Below, in pieces: positions 45,001-52,942 of a stretch of 64,000 bases of DNA; position 1 is the first letter of the stretch; every line of letters begins with the position of its first letter. The notes below the pieces were generated by a model. That model had not been told where the DNA came from, searched no databases, and worked only from the letters and a program-made list of their open reading frames with translations. The stretch lies in the IMG/VR virus record IMGVR_UViG_3300044953_000377, positions 1 through 64,000 of that record, one strand, 5' to 3'. The translations under genes and the position numbers were made by a program. The DNA is from a virus.

Positions 45001-47185
45001 ACCTCCTGCGTTTCTTCCTATTCCTATTCCTAATCCAATAGACGGTAATCCATATATTAGGATTCCTTTACCTATGATTTGGACTATAGTTCCCCCGATA
45101 CTTATACCTCTTCCTTTTAATTTGGGAATACTTGTAATTTTTATACCTTTCATCGGGGGATTTATGCCTACCCCTTTAGTTTATATCAAGGAGTTTATAA
45201 CAGGTAGTTCACTTTTCTTAACCGGTATCAGAGGACCTAGATTTATACCAAGAAAATCTGATCCTAAAATAAAAGATCCATTAGAGAAAATAAAACAAGT
45301 ATTATCTTTTGGAATACCCGATAAATTGATTCCTTTACCAGGCTTCGGGCTAGATAATTTAGATTCAACCGCTAGAGTTTTGGGTGATATAAAATCTAAT
45401 ATTTCTAAAATATTTGATAGTGTTCCTCCTCCTGGTAACGTCCAAAAAATACGAGATCTACAAGAAAAAGAAAGAGCACTAAAAACAAGGCTAAGAGAAA
45501 AAGAGAGAGAATATAAAAATAAATCTGCTCTTATAGATTTACCTCCACCTGACATTTCTGCAGAGACAGAAGAACTAAAAGCAATAGTAAGACAGAGGAA
45601 ACATGCCCTAAAATCGGTAATAAATGATTATCTAAACAGAAGTATCCCTGATCCTAAATCAATATATTTTCCTAAGGATAAAGACAAGCTAAAGATAGAC
45701 ATTCCTGGTATAATAAAATCCCTTAGAATATTAAAGGAAATGAGAGCTAGTTTAGTCCCAGTTGATTGCCCTGATTACATAAACTTTAAGGACGAGATGA
45801 GAGAGGTGTTAAAGCTAATGAGAGTAGTTTGCCCTCCTAAGTACATAATACAAAATTTCGAAGTTGCTAATTCTAGTAAGATATTCATGAGGAAGGATAA
45901 GGATCCTAGAATTATGTCCGATGAAGAGTTTAGTAATTTAGTAAAAGAAATAAGGGGGGCATCATTATTAATAACTAGTGTTATTCTTAGGGGTAATAAA
46001 TTCTCAGTAATTAAAAAAGTTAGAGATGGTGCTTTTTCTGTAGTCGAAAGTGGAGAATTTGAAGGTGTATTTAAGTTCCCAGAAATTAAAATAACTAATT
46101 CTGCTCCTGGAGCTCTTAAATTTTTAAGAAAGAAAAATCCTATTATAGAGGCCATGAAGATAAGAATAATGGATGGCTTATCTAAGATAGATTACACTAC
46201 AGAAGATTTTTCTAGATATGTTAGATATGAAGGTGAAGATCCCATTTTAATAATTAGAGTGAAAGATCTTAAAAAATTAGTTTCTAAAAAACTAGGACTG
46301 AGCAGGATAGGACCTTTTGATCCAGTTAGACCCTTAGACGAAGAAGAACCGCTTATATCAAGATTTCCTTATCCAAAAGGTCCCTTATCTTGTCTCGGTT
46401 CACTTAATGGCGGATTTGGTAATGCTGTGGCTGCTTTTGAACTCCCAACAGTGTTTCCTCCAAAGCAAGATCAATTAACACAAATTTCTGGACTTGGCGG
46501 GACTATACAGATTACTATTCCAGGATCTGAGATAAAATCTTTTCTTATTGAAGGCCTTACAAAAGCATTGGATGCTGGAGCATTAGAGAAACTATTACCA
46601 GAAATAAACGATGCTAATTCTCCTAAATTTTTAAATCTTGAACCTAGCGACATACAGAAGTTAAGTAAGAATCTAGTTACAAATCTGATAAATCCGGATT
46701 CCCCTGACGTTCCTCCTTTTTTAAATGTATTAAATGTTCCAGTTTTTCCACCTGCTAGACCAACAGATATGATTGAGCAGGCTTTAATAGGATTAGGTGC
46801 ACCTCCTCCAGCTAGAATAGTTTATAGCTTATTTTGGGCTTATTTTAAAAGTCTTCCTAAAACTCCTTTATCTGATAAAATAGTTTTACCAGTTGTTACT
46901 GCTTCATCTGAGTTAATTTCTAAAATACCTTGGGCCCTTGCTGTACTTATTGGTAGGAATGTTCTAAACATAATAAATCCTATAGCAATGAGTGATGACC
47001 ATCCAGTTTGGAGAAGAATGAGCCTTAAGAATACATACTATGTTATTTATATAGATGAATTTTTAAGAAGCGCAGCTGATGTATCTGGATTATTTAAATT
47101 TTTCTTTGGAGCTGCAGATCCAGTATATCCTGTGCCAGAACTCCCTGAAGAACTCAATAAAGCTTTTAACATAAAAAAATATTAA
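42083..47185 (+). CDS. very large virion protein of unknown role (1700 residues)
   Basis: A 1700-residue protein, one base after the spike gene stop. It has acidic N-terminal and middle segments with coiled-coil helices (residues about 340-560 and 1130-1180), a Cys-rich patch near 890-920 (NCPPVCCGE; MFQRCWWKQFCKD), and a striking Pro/Ile/Leu-rich hydrophobic stretch at about 967-1034 (PIPIPNPIDGNPYIRIPLP and onward). That stretch could insert into a membrane or form a tape-like element. I do not recognise a family; context says baseplate or tail, and ejection into the host envelope is possible. Confidence 0.7.
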   Translation: MAGSIESRIDDLLGKDFSEMTTEEILNIISGGSDFNIPYEDLQSKEGFEKELDKSQKEVNSIIESLNPQKPPIPIKDIEDLSCNYEGDDLYSRIILETLKREDIKVYNELLESDEYKGNLPVSERDLGVKIAGNRDLGFSKKIPSEGITKYLRSKNPEFLEKTNEKIFDNLDPLLLGKPSNSGSRKKRKMNVLGFEIPLQFIMNGTQIVHVKIGDGEINLDGALEKINSILKTQNSNTNPCDFKDVDENTSSERIDAFDANFYPDGDDPIIDDDCLPGIPEDPITGDPILTKSSFDETLEDFCDPPVYEFRREEVNDPEPPSVDVDAIDACVSSALDAGKKLEEDVKLLARWQMIERNLEEILYHYEAIYEYQKSLYDNWLSRVPKNEGGDPTDLQIGISILTYRDQISIYQKELIDQIQKYNDDKTIFLENNNIFTEELFLLDVYATELSDSDTEQLFNDQIDAGLSPVTYNDSTQSWPVTEAVLRFKENVEDIRSIMIEGNFISVIENKIQETQDLLDAAISTLAQRKNAPVSVEDVEKSFLPPNTATSDVYGQGNSALNINERVFKSPLQLSLTTESYAYDSYGYDFLEALKEFSVRYKTNFVKSRGELQFELSFITDYGFPLPYKKTKKPAKISFKGASSQPLSEVTEPDEEKIKIGNEHAENGGLLSDYSPEYLKSYQFLKINNIRNGFPDVAKFYDFIEKIIKKNDSKESIIEKIVEDRGILYGNLIEKSSFNWLFFTAEERGDNDARDPSKTRPASFSAEGEPTPVFTDFYSNFKTKWNAKYLENKNLYINPALQNLRTQAIRAGEGLAKTLPASDVIGIRILENYLDVKRKYEQIKEIMLISAQKIHEINETISPENVGKRFSDIKCAGANTPPAEDDRENCPPVCCGEPGSDFKTDNYLLSSPPSSDCPTMFQRCWWKQFCKDVTKVGILPYPNGLPPIEDPKYFLAQGPTIRLGFKYWPVGYLPPAFLPIPIPNPIDGNPYIRIPLPMIWTIVPPILIPLPFNLGILVIFIPFIGGFMPTPLVYIKEFITGSSLFLTGIRGPRFIPRKSDPKIKDPLEKIKQVLSFGIPDKLIPLPGFGLDNLDSTARVLGDIKSNISKIFDSVPPPGNVQKIRDLQEKERALKTRLREKEREYKNKSALIDLPPPDISAETEELKAIVRQRKHALKSVINDYLNRSIPDPKSIYFPKDKDKLKIDIPGIIKSLRILKEMRASLVPVDCPDYINFKDEMREVLKLMRVVCPPKYIIQNFEVANSSKIFMRKDKDPRIMSDEEFSNLVKEIRGASLLITSVILRGNKFSVIKKVRDGAFSVVESGEFEGVFKFPEIKITNSAPGALKFLRKKNPIIEAMKIRIMDGLSKIDYTTEDFSRYVRYEGEDPILIIRVKDLKKLVSKKLGLSRIGPFDPVRPLDEEEPLISRFPYPKGPLSCLGSLNGGFGNAVAAFELPTVFPPKQDQLTQISGLGGTIQITIPGSEIKSFLIEGLTKALDAGALEKLLPEINDANSPKFLNLEPSDIQKLSKNLVTNLINPDSPDVPPFLNVLNVPVFPPARPTDMIEQALIGLGAPPPARIVYSLFWAYFKSLPKTPLSDKIVLPVVTASSELISKIPWALAVLIGRNVLNIINPIAMSDDHPVWRRMSLKNTYYVIYIDEFLRSAADVSGLFKFFFGAADPVYPVPELPEELNKAFNIKKY

Positions 47186-47241
47186 CTTCTTGGAAATTTT
47201 AAGGCAATTTTACACTACAAACAACGATAAACCAAAATAAC

Positions 47242-48351
47242 ATGAAAAACAAAAATTTTAGTTCCTTCGATTATGACACACCTGAAAGAGAAAGATTAGA
47301 AGCTATGTATAACGGAACCTTTCCGGAGGAAAATAAAAAAATAACAGGAAAGGACATACAGAACAATTCTTCTGAGCAGATAACCATAACATCTGTTGAT
47401 AACGAAAGGGGTGTTTCCTTAGGAGAAACCCCCTTTGGTCAGACTATTATAATCGACACCAAGAAGGAAAAAAAAAAGATGAGAAAGCTAGGATATCCCG
47501 TCATGGAAATAAATCCTGGACAGTCTATAGATGTTGTAATACACAAAGATTCATCCGGAGCATTTAACGGATCTATTTCTGCTGGATACGAAAAAGCACT
47601 TAAAAGAGAATTGCACAGATCGGTCAAAGAAGAAGATTGCGCATTTAAAGTTAGAGTTAAAAATGTTTGTAACGGTGGATTCATGGTTGATCTATCTGGA
47701 ATAGAGTGTTTCCTTCCAGGAAGTCTAGCTGCAGCAAACAGAATTATGAATTTTGCTGGCTATATTGGTAAAGAACTCATGATAATGGTTGAGATATATG
47801 ATCAAAAAAGAGATATCTTTGTTGTATCGTTTAAAAAATATCTTAGAAAAATTATAGATAAGGAGGTACAGAATCTTTCATTCTCCACTAAATATCAAGG
47901 AGTTGTTATCGGACTATCCAACAATGGAGTATTTGTTGAATGGGGCGAGATCTACACTGGTATAATTCCAATTGATGATTCTAACAGGGAGCATCTAGAA
48001 AAATATCAATCTGGGGACAATATAGAATTCTATGTGATTGATATTAAAAATCCACAAAGAATAAACTTATCTGCCATACAGCCAAATGAAAGAATGAAGA
48101 ATATCCAAGAAATAAAGGATACTTCCTCCGAAGTTTTAGGAGAAAATACCGATTTGAAAATATATAAAGGAGAGGTTACTAAAATTAAAACTTTCGGGGT
48201 TTTTGTAAAAATGGAAAACGGATTAATCGGCCTTATCGAAAAGGAGAAATTAGTAAGCTCTATTAAAGAATACGAGGTTGGGCAATCGGTGGATTTCTCG
48301 ATCTTAAGTGTAGATAGTTCTACTCTTAAAATACAATTAATTGAGAAATAA
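47242..48351 (+). CDS. S1-domain RNA-binding protein
   Basis: A 369-residue protein with three S1-type OB folds: about residues 130-200 (CAFKVRVKNVCNGGFMVDLS), 213-280 (YQGVVIGLSNNGVFVEWGEI) and 306-369 (YKGEVTKIKTFGVFVKMENG). Each has the V-x-G-F/GVFV signature of ribosomal protein S1. The N-terminal 125 residues are charged and lack a domain. Bacteroidota mRNAs mostly lack Shine-Dalgarno sites, and S1 helps load such mRNAs; a phage S1-like protein could steer ribosomes to phage mRNAs, though its place amid baseplate genes is unexplained. Confidence 0.85.
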   Translation: MKNKNFSSFDYDTPERERLEAMYNGTFPEENKKITGKDIQNNSSEQITITSVDNERGVSLGETPFGQTIIIDTKKEKKKMRKLGYPVMEINPGQSIDVVIHKDSSGAFNGSISAGYEKALKRELHRSVKEEDCAFKVRVKNVCNGGFMVDLSGIECFLPGSLAAANRIMNFAGYIGKELMIMVEIYDQKRDIFVVSFKKYLRKIIDKEVQNLSFSTKYQGVVIGLSNNGVFVEWGEIYTGIIPIDDSNREHLEKYQSGDNIEFYVIDIKNPQRINLSAIQPNERMKNIQEIKDTSSEVLGENTDLKIYKGEVTKIKTFGVFVKMENGLIGLIEKEKLVSSIKEYEVGQSVDFSILSVDSSTLKIQLIEK

Positions 48352-48354
48352 AAG

Positions 48355-49797
48355 TTGGCTAATTTACTTACTAATGATTTTTTCTACTCTACTAAGCTAG
48401 GATTTGAATTTGAGTTTTACAGCAACTTAAATAGAAATGAGATAGCAAACCAATTAGGAAAGGTATTAGGAAAAAAAGTACTTCTCTTTAAAAAATACCA
48501 TTCTAGCTTAAAACCTACTAAGGACATTTTTAAGTTAGAACCGGATTACTCAGGAGGATCCAAGATGGTTGAATTCATCACGGGCCCTCTTCCTTATTTT
48601 GAGGCTATAGTAATTCTGATTAAAACCTTAAAATGGATAGATGAGAATGGCTACACAGATAAGAAATGTGCTTTTCAATTTGGATTAAGCGTCGACGCAT
48701 CCATATATCCGGATGTGCCTCCGATGAATCAGCTTAATATTCTTAAGTATATTTTAGGATTCGATGAAAACTTTATATACAAAAGATTTCCGGAAAGATC
48801 TGGATCTTTGTATGCTAAATCAATTAAAAGAATAGTTCCTGTTAACAAATTTGTTGACCCTACTAATGTGTCTTTTATAGACAGGAATTTATTTGAGGTA
48901 CCCTTGGAAAAAAATATGGGTATCAATTTCTTAAAACTTCCAGAGGGATATTTTGAGGTTAGATACCTAGGTGGAAAAGACTACCAGAAAAGATACACAG
49001 CACTAAAAGAAGTAATAGACTATATAATCACTTATACTGTAGACGTTTTAAGATTTAATACTGGATTCACAGAAAACGACTTAAAAGTGTTAAGAATGTT
49101 CTTAAATGAAATTTATAAGAACTCATCAACCTTTATAGATCCGGACACGTTCCAGAAAAATTATCCACATATGAATATCATGGTAGATCTTCGATCTGAC
49201 CCTCAAATATTAAGGTCCTTTTTTATTACAATAAGAGAGGTTCTTTATGATTTGATAGTGGAAAATAATATAAAGGAAGGACTTATAAATTATGATAGTT
49301 CATTAGGTAAATTTCAGCTTAAGGATATAAAAACAACTAGGGCGTATCTTCTTAAGGATTATGATATTCTTGAGGGTGAAATAGCTGGTAATATATTAAA
49401 TTGTAGGATGTTTACTTGCAAATTAAACGACTGTACAATAGAAGAATGTGATCTAATAACAAACAACGAAATAAATCGATCTAAGATAATGATTTCAGAT
49501 CTTTATTTCACTAATAAAGTGCATGATAGTTATATTGACAATAAAGATAAGGAAATAAATTGTGAGGTATTTGGGGGAATAATAAGATCCGGATTTATTG
49601 GAAAATTGGCTAGTATATCACCAGAAACCGAAGTTGTTAATGACACAGAAGATGATAAGAAGTTGAAAGGAAGTTTGAAAAAGAAACAATTCCCTAATAG
49701 GAACGAAGGAGATAGCCCAGCACAGCCTGCTAGATTCTCTGATAATAATTCTAAGCCTTCTGGTATACCTGGAATAAATTCCAAATCAAATAATTAA
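48355..49797 (+). CDS. amidoligase-like protein
   Basis: A 480-residue protein with a TTG start right after the S1 gene. KLGFEFEFYSNLNRNEIANQ is the opening strand of amidoligase/GCS-type enzymes (GxExE), followed by LEPDYSGGSKMVEFITGPLP (the ExDxSxxGxExxTxPL pattern) and CAFQFGLSVDAS, where family members have xHxHxs. The central His-x-His is weakly conserved here, so activity is uncertain. Family enzymes form amide or isopeptide bonds. A Cys-rich segment (residues about 345-365) and a Pro/Ser-rich tail follow. Confidence 0.65.
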   Translation: MANLLTNDFFYSTKLGFEFEFYSNLNRNEIANQLGKVLGKKVLLFKKYHSSLKPTKDIFKLEPDYSGGSKMVEFITGPLPYFEAIVILIKTLKWIDENGYTDKKCAFQFGLSVDASIYPDVPPMNQLNILKYILGFDENFIYKRFPERSGSLYAKSIKRIVPVNKFVDPTNVSFIDRNLFEVPLEKNMGINFLKLPEGYFEVRYLGGKDYQKRYTALKEVIDYIITYTVDVLRFNTGFTENDLKVLRMFLNEIYKNSSTFIDPDTFQKNYPHMNIMVDLRSDPQILRSFFITIREVLYDLIVENNIKEGLINYDSSLGKFQLKDIKTTRAYLLKDYDILEGEIAGNILNCRMFTCKLNDCTIEECDLITNNEINRSKIMISDLYFTNKVHDSYIDNKDKEINCEVFGGIIRSGFIGKLASISPETEVVNDTEDDKKLKGSLKKKQFPNRNEGDSPAQPARFSDNNSKPSGIPGINSKSNN

Positions 49798-49803
49798 ATA
49801 GCC

Positions 49804-50583
49804 ATGACCGAAGCAGATTTAATCCAGGAAATAAGAGATGACATCTCTCATTCCTGTGCCTTACCATATAACCTAAACGAGCAGGAGATAAAAAGAATTA
49901 TAAAAAGGGCGAGATCTTATTTTTATGATAACTATCAATATGCAGTAGAGGATAGAATATTTGTTTTGGGAAAAGAATTATTTTCTACCCAATCTTTTAG
50001 AGCTACTAGACAAATACAAATGCCATCATGCGTTAGATCTATTTACGAGGTTAGGGAGGTAAACGGATCCGGTTTAATTGGTACACCCGATAAAGATTTT
50101 GGGGATTCTAAATTATTAGGATCGGAACTTATGTTATCTCCGTTTGCAGGAGACAACTTGGTTTATAGAACAGTACTTTATTCTTTCTTTGATCTTGCTA
50201 AGGCATATTTGTTAGAAACATATGCTTTTAACTACAACAAGAACACAAAGAGGCTTACTATTCTTGGTAGAGATCCTAATAGAATATATCAAACAGATGG
50301 AGGAACTTCCACAACGCAATTTACGGGTACTGATGTGGGCGTAAGAGCTTACATAGATATTTCAGAAGAAAGTCTATATGATGATGAGTTATTTGTTAGA
50401 TACTGTCTTGCAGAAGCTAAGATTAACATTGGTAGATTGTTGGGAACATTTGAATATAATCTCCCAGGAGGGGTTAGAGTTAACTATAATAATATACAAA
50501 CTCTAGGTACAACTGAAAAACAGGAAATTATCCAAATGATAAAAGACGAGAATACTCCTTCATACTTCTTGCAGTGGAATTAA
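49804..50583 (+). CDS. virion structural protein of unknown role
   Basis: A 259-residue protein next to gp25 and gp6 genes. The start (LIQEIRDDISHSCALPYNLN, then IIKRARSYFYDNYQYA) and the mid LFVRYCLAEAKINIGRLLG suggest a folded helical/strand protein. A baseplate or neck role is inferred from position only. Confidence 0.55.
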   Translation: MTEADLIQEIRDDISHSCALPYNLNEQEIKRIIKRARSYFYDNYQYAVEDRIFVLGKELFSTQSFRATRQIQMPSCVRSIYEVREVNGSGLIGTPDKDFGDSKLLGSELMLSPFAGDNLVYRTVLYSFFDLAKAYLLETYAFNYNKNTKRLTILGRDPNRIYQTDGGTSTTQFTGTDVGVRAYIDISEESLYDDELFVRYCLAEAKINIGRLLGTFEYNLPGGVRVNYNNIQTLGTTEKQEIIQMIKDENTPSYFLQWN

Positions 50584-50605
50584 TTTATTATGTTATTAAT
50601 CCTTG

Positions 50606-50614
50606 GAATATATA
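50606..50614 (+). promoter_or_regulatory. GAATATATA late-promoter-like element
   Basis: GAATATATA in a 38-base gap ends 7 bases before the ATG at 50622, the front of the gp25-gp6 unit. Confidence 0.4.
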
Positions 50615-50621
50615 GATCAAG

Positions 50622-50993
50622 ATGGCAAGATATTCCGAAATTTATCCAAGAAATCCTGACGACCCAAATTACAAAGAGGGGCTTTTACATACTGACGATG
50701 AGGTAGAGATTCTCATAGGTATGATAAAAAACTGTATGTTAACTAGGCCTGGTGAAGTTCTTGGAGATCCTTATTTTGGGATAGACTTAGAAGGTCTTAT
50801 TTTTGATCTAGAAGTGGATCAGAACACACTAACTAGAGCAGTAGATCTACACTTACTTACATACGTACCCTTAGCTTATTCCCTTTTTAATGTTGAATTT
50901 CAGGTGGGTTTTATTAAAGGAGAAACTAGGGACGCTTGTGTTATAGATTTCGCAATAAAAGGAAATCCTATATTAGGAATTAAAATATTATAA
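50622..50993 (+). CDS. 25: baseplate wedge protein gp25-like
   Basis: A 123-residue protein of typical gp25 length (T4: 132). EVEILIGMIKNCMLTRPGEV followed by LGDPYFGIDLEGLIFDL is the family core (IxxxIxxxLxTxxGExxxxPxFG), and the C-terminus has the usual strand pair. It is part of the wedge core with gp6. Two bases separate it from the next gene. Confidence 0.88.
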   Translation: MARYSEIYPRNPDDPNYKEGLLHTDDEVEILIGMIKNCMLTRPGEVLGDPYFGIDLEGLIFDLEVDQNTLTRAVDLHLLTYVPLAYSLFNVEFQVGFIKGETRDACVIDFAIKGNPILGIKIL

Positions 50994-50995
50994 AG

Positions 50996-52693
50996 ATGGA
51001 TTTATTATCAAAAAACAGAGCAAAGATATCGGATTTATTATCTCAAACATTTGAGCTAATTCAAGCAAGGTATGGAATGTCTAATCAGTTGTTCACAGTC
51101 GCTTCTGTGTGGGGACAGATAATATTTGTATTAGACAACCTTTCCCAATTTGTCTTATTCTTTATAGAGGATTCGATAACGGAGTTAAATATAAACACGG
51201 CTACAAGGGAATCATCAATATATGGACTGGCAACTTTAGCTGGACACAATCCCACCAGGAACATATCTGCTAAAGGAGAAGTTAGTATAAAATGGAATGG
51301 TAAAAATATAGAAGATATAGGGGGGAGTGCAGTTCTTATACCTAGTAACGCTCAAATAAAATGTGTGAATAATGGTAAAATTTATCTACTTAAATTTCCA
51401 CAAGAATATACAAGATTAAACCTGGACAGCACTTCACAGTTATCCTGTTCAATAATGGAGGGCACGCTTGCAGTTAATCGATATACTGGAGGAGGAGGAC
51501 TCCTTCAAAGTTTTAATATCTCATCTAGAGGTACTTCCGGTATAGAAAACTTTGAGGTTTATGTTAAAGTTAATGGGGTAGAATGGAAAAGATACGATTC
51601 CTTATATGATATACCAAGAAACGGATTAGGGTACCTAGTAAAAAGTTCAATTATATCAGGTATTGATATTTTCTTTGGTAATAGAGATTTTGGATTACCC
51701 CCTGCTGCAGGAACTGTGATAGAGGTTACTTATCTTGAATCTGCTGGAGCTAATGGTAATATAAATGTTGAAAATTCTTCTCAAGTTATATTTAATTTCG
51801 ATTCAGAAGGTACTGATTTATTTGGAAACACTATTAGCCTATCTGAAGTTCTACAAGTTACATGTACTATTGCACCACAGATGGGGGCAAACCAAGAGTC
51901 TGTAGATTTAACAAGATTAATAGCTCCTAAGACATCTAGAAGTTTTGTTTTAGCCAACCCAACTAACTACATAACATTTTTTGAAAAATTTGGACAGTTT
52001 TCAATAATAGAGGCTTTCACAACATTTGATGACCAGTATATCGATGATGATAATGTCATATACTTAATACTGGTTCCAGATATCCAGCTAACACTAAAAA
52101 GTAACGAGACTTATTTTGATATCCCTGTTTCTAGATTTAAATTAACACAGCCACAAAGAGATAGGATATACCAGCTTCTTGATGAAAGCGGACAAAAGAT
52201 AGTTACCACCGAGGTTAAAATATTAGACCCCGTTATAAAAAGGTACGTCGTAAATATAGCATTAACAATGTTTGAAGGTAATGATCCTGACACATTAAAA
52301 ACAACTATAACAAACACCCTCAGCGACTATTTCCTTAATATCAGAAGGAGAGATAAAATACCTAAGTCCGATTTAATTGCCGCTGTTGAAGAAATAGAAG
52401 GAGTTGATTCGGTTTTTCTTTACTTTGTTGGCGAAGAAAACGAAGCTGCTAAGGCACAGAATCCTAATGCACCAGAGATAGGATTTGACGAATTTGGAGA
52501 CATAATAATAGGCAAGGACGAAATAGTTGTTATATCTGGAGGATGGGACGACAGAAATGGTATATTCTACGATCTTGGAGCAGGTATGGAAACTCTCTCA
52601 TCTATAAATATAGACATAAGAGCGATTGTTCCTTATACATATAATTCAAGAGTAAATGGATTACTTAAGAGTTCTTTAAAAACAGGAAACTAA
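50996..52693 (+). CDS. 6: baseplate wedge protein gp6-like (J-like)
   Basis: A 565-residue protein following gp25, as in many contractile-tail systems. It has an N-terminal helical part (QTFELIQARYGMSNQLFTVA) with TRESSIYGLATLAGHNPTR, a Gly/Ser-rich middle and, near residue 420, YVVNIALTMFEGNDPDTLKT, the gpJ/gp6 C-terminal fold, followed by IPKSDLIAAVEEIEGVDSVF. T4 gp6 is 660 residues. The family builds the wedge core. Confidence 0.85.
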   Translation: MDLLSKNRAKISDLLSQTFELIQARYGMSNQLFTVASVWGQIIFVLDNLSQFVLFFIEDSITELNINTATRESSIYGLATLAGHNPTRNISAKGEVSIKWNGKNIEDIGGSAVLIPSNAQIKCVNNGKIYLLKFPQEYTRLNLDSTSQLSCSIMEGTLAVNRYTGGGGLLQSFNISSRGTSGIENFEVYVKVNGVEWKRYDSLYDIPRNGLGYLVKSSIISGIDIFFGNRDFGLPPAAGTVIEVTYLESAGANGNINVENSSQVIFNFDSEGTDLFGNTISLSEVLQVTCTIAPQMGANQESVDLTRLIAPKTSRSFVLANPTNYITFFEKFGQFSIIEAFTTFDDQYIDDDNVIYLILVPDIQLTLKSNETYFDIPVSRFKLTQPQRDRIYQLLDESGQKIVTTEVKILDPVIKRYVVNIALTMFEGNDPDTLKTTITNTLSDYFLNIRRRDKIPKSDLIAAVEEIEGVDSVFLYFVGEENEAAKAQNPNAPEIGFDEFGDIIIGKDEIVVISGGWDDRNGIFYDLGAGMETLSSINIDIRAIVPYTYNSRVNGLLKSSLKTGN

Positions 52694-52695
52694 AA

Positions 52696-52941
52696 ATGGA
52701 AAAACAAAGCTGGTACGAATTTATAAAAACACAAAACGACCAAAGGTCTAATGTTGGTTTTGATTATGAGGGTAAGATATTCGAAAATACTTTATCTAAT
52801 CCTATATTACAGGGGGACGCAAATAGAATGGATATACTAGCTAGTATTGAAAGGACAGTTTACTACTGGTTTGAAACTGCTAAGTATATAAAGAACCATG
52901 TTAATTATACAGTTTCTAAAAATAATAAATACGTAAGATAG
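52696..52941 (+). CDS. small protein between gp6 and the giant tail protein
   Basis: An 81-residue protein, 2 bases after gp6. It has helical segments (MDILASIERTVYYWFETAKY) and a basic end. Start MEKQSWYEFIKTQN loosely resembles the leader pattern but lacks the (I/L)xE site. Probably a small baseplate component. Confidence 0.6.
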   Translation: MEKQSWYEFIKTQNDQRSNVGFDYEGKIFENTLSNPILQGDANRMDILASIERTVYYWFETAKYIKNHVNYTVSKNNKYVR

Positions 52942-52942
52942 G

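Noticed and set aside
45181-45555. Minus-strand frames inside the 1700-residue gene and similar antisense frames elsewhere
   Set aside because: They lie opposite long well-supported genes, have no promoter-like element or domain, and arise from AT-rich codon use.
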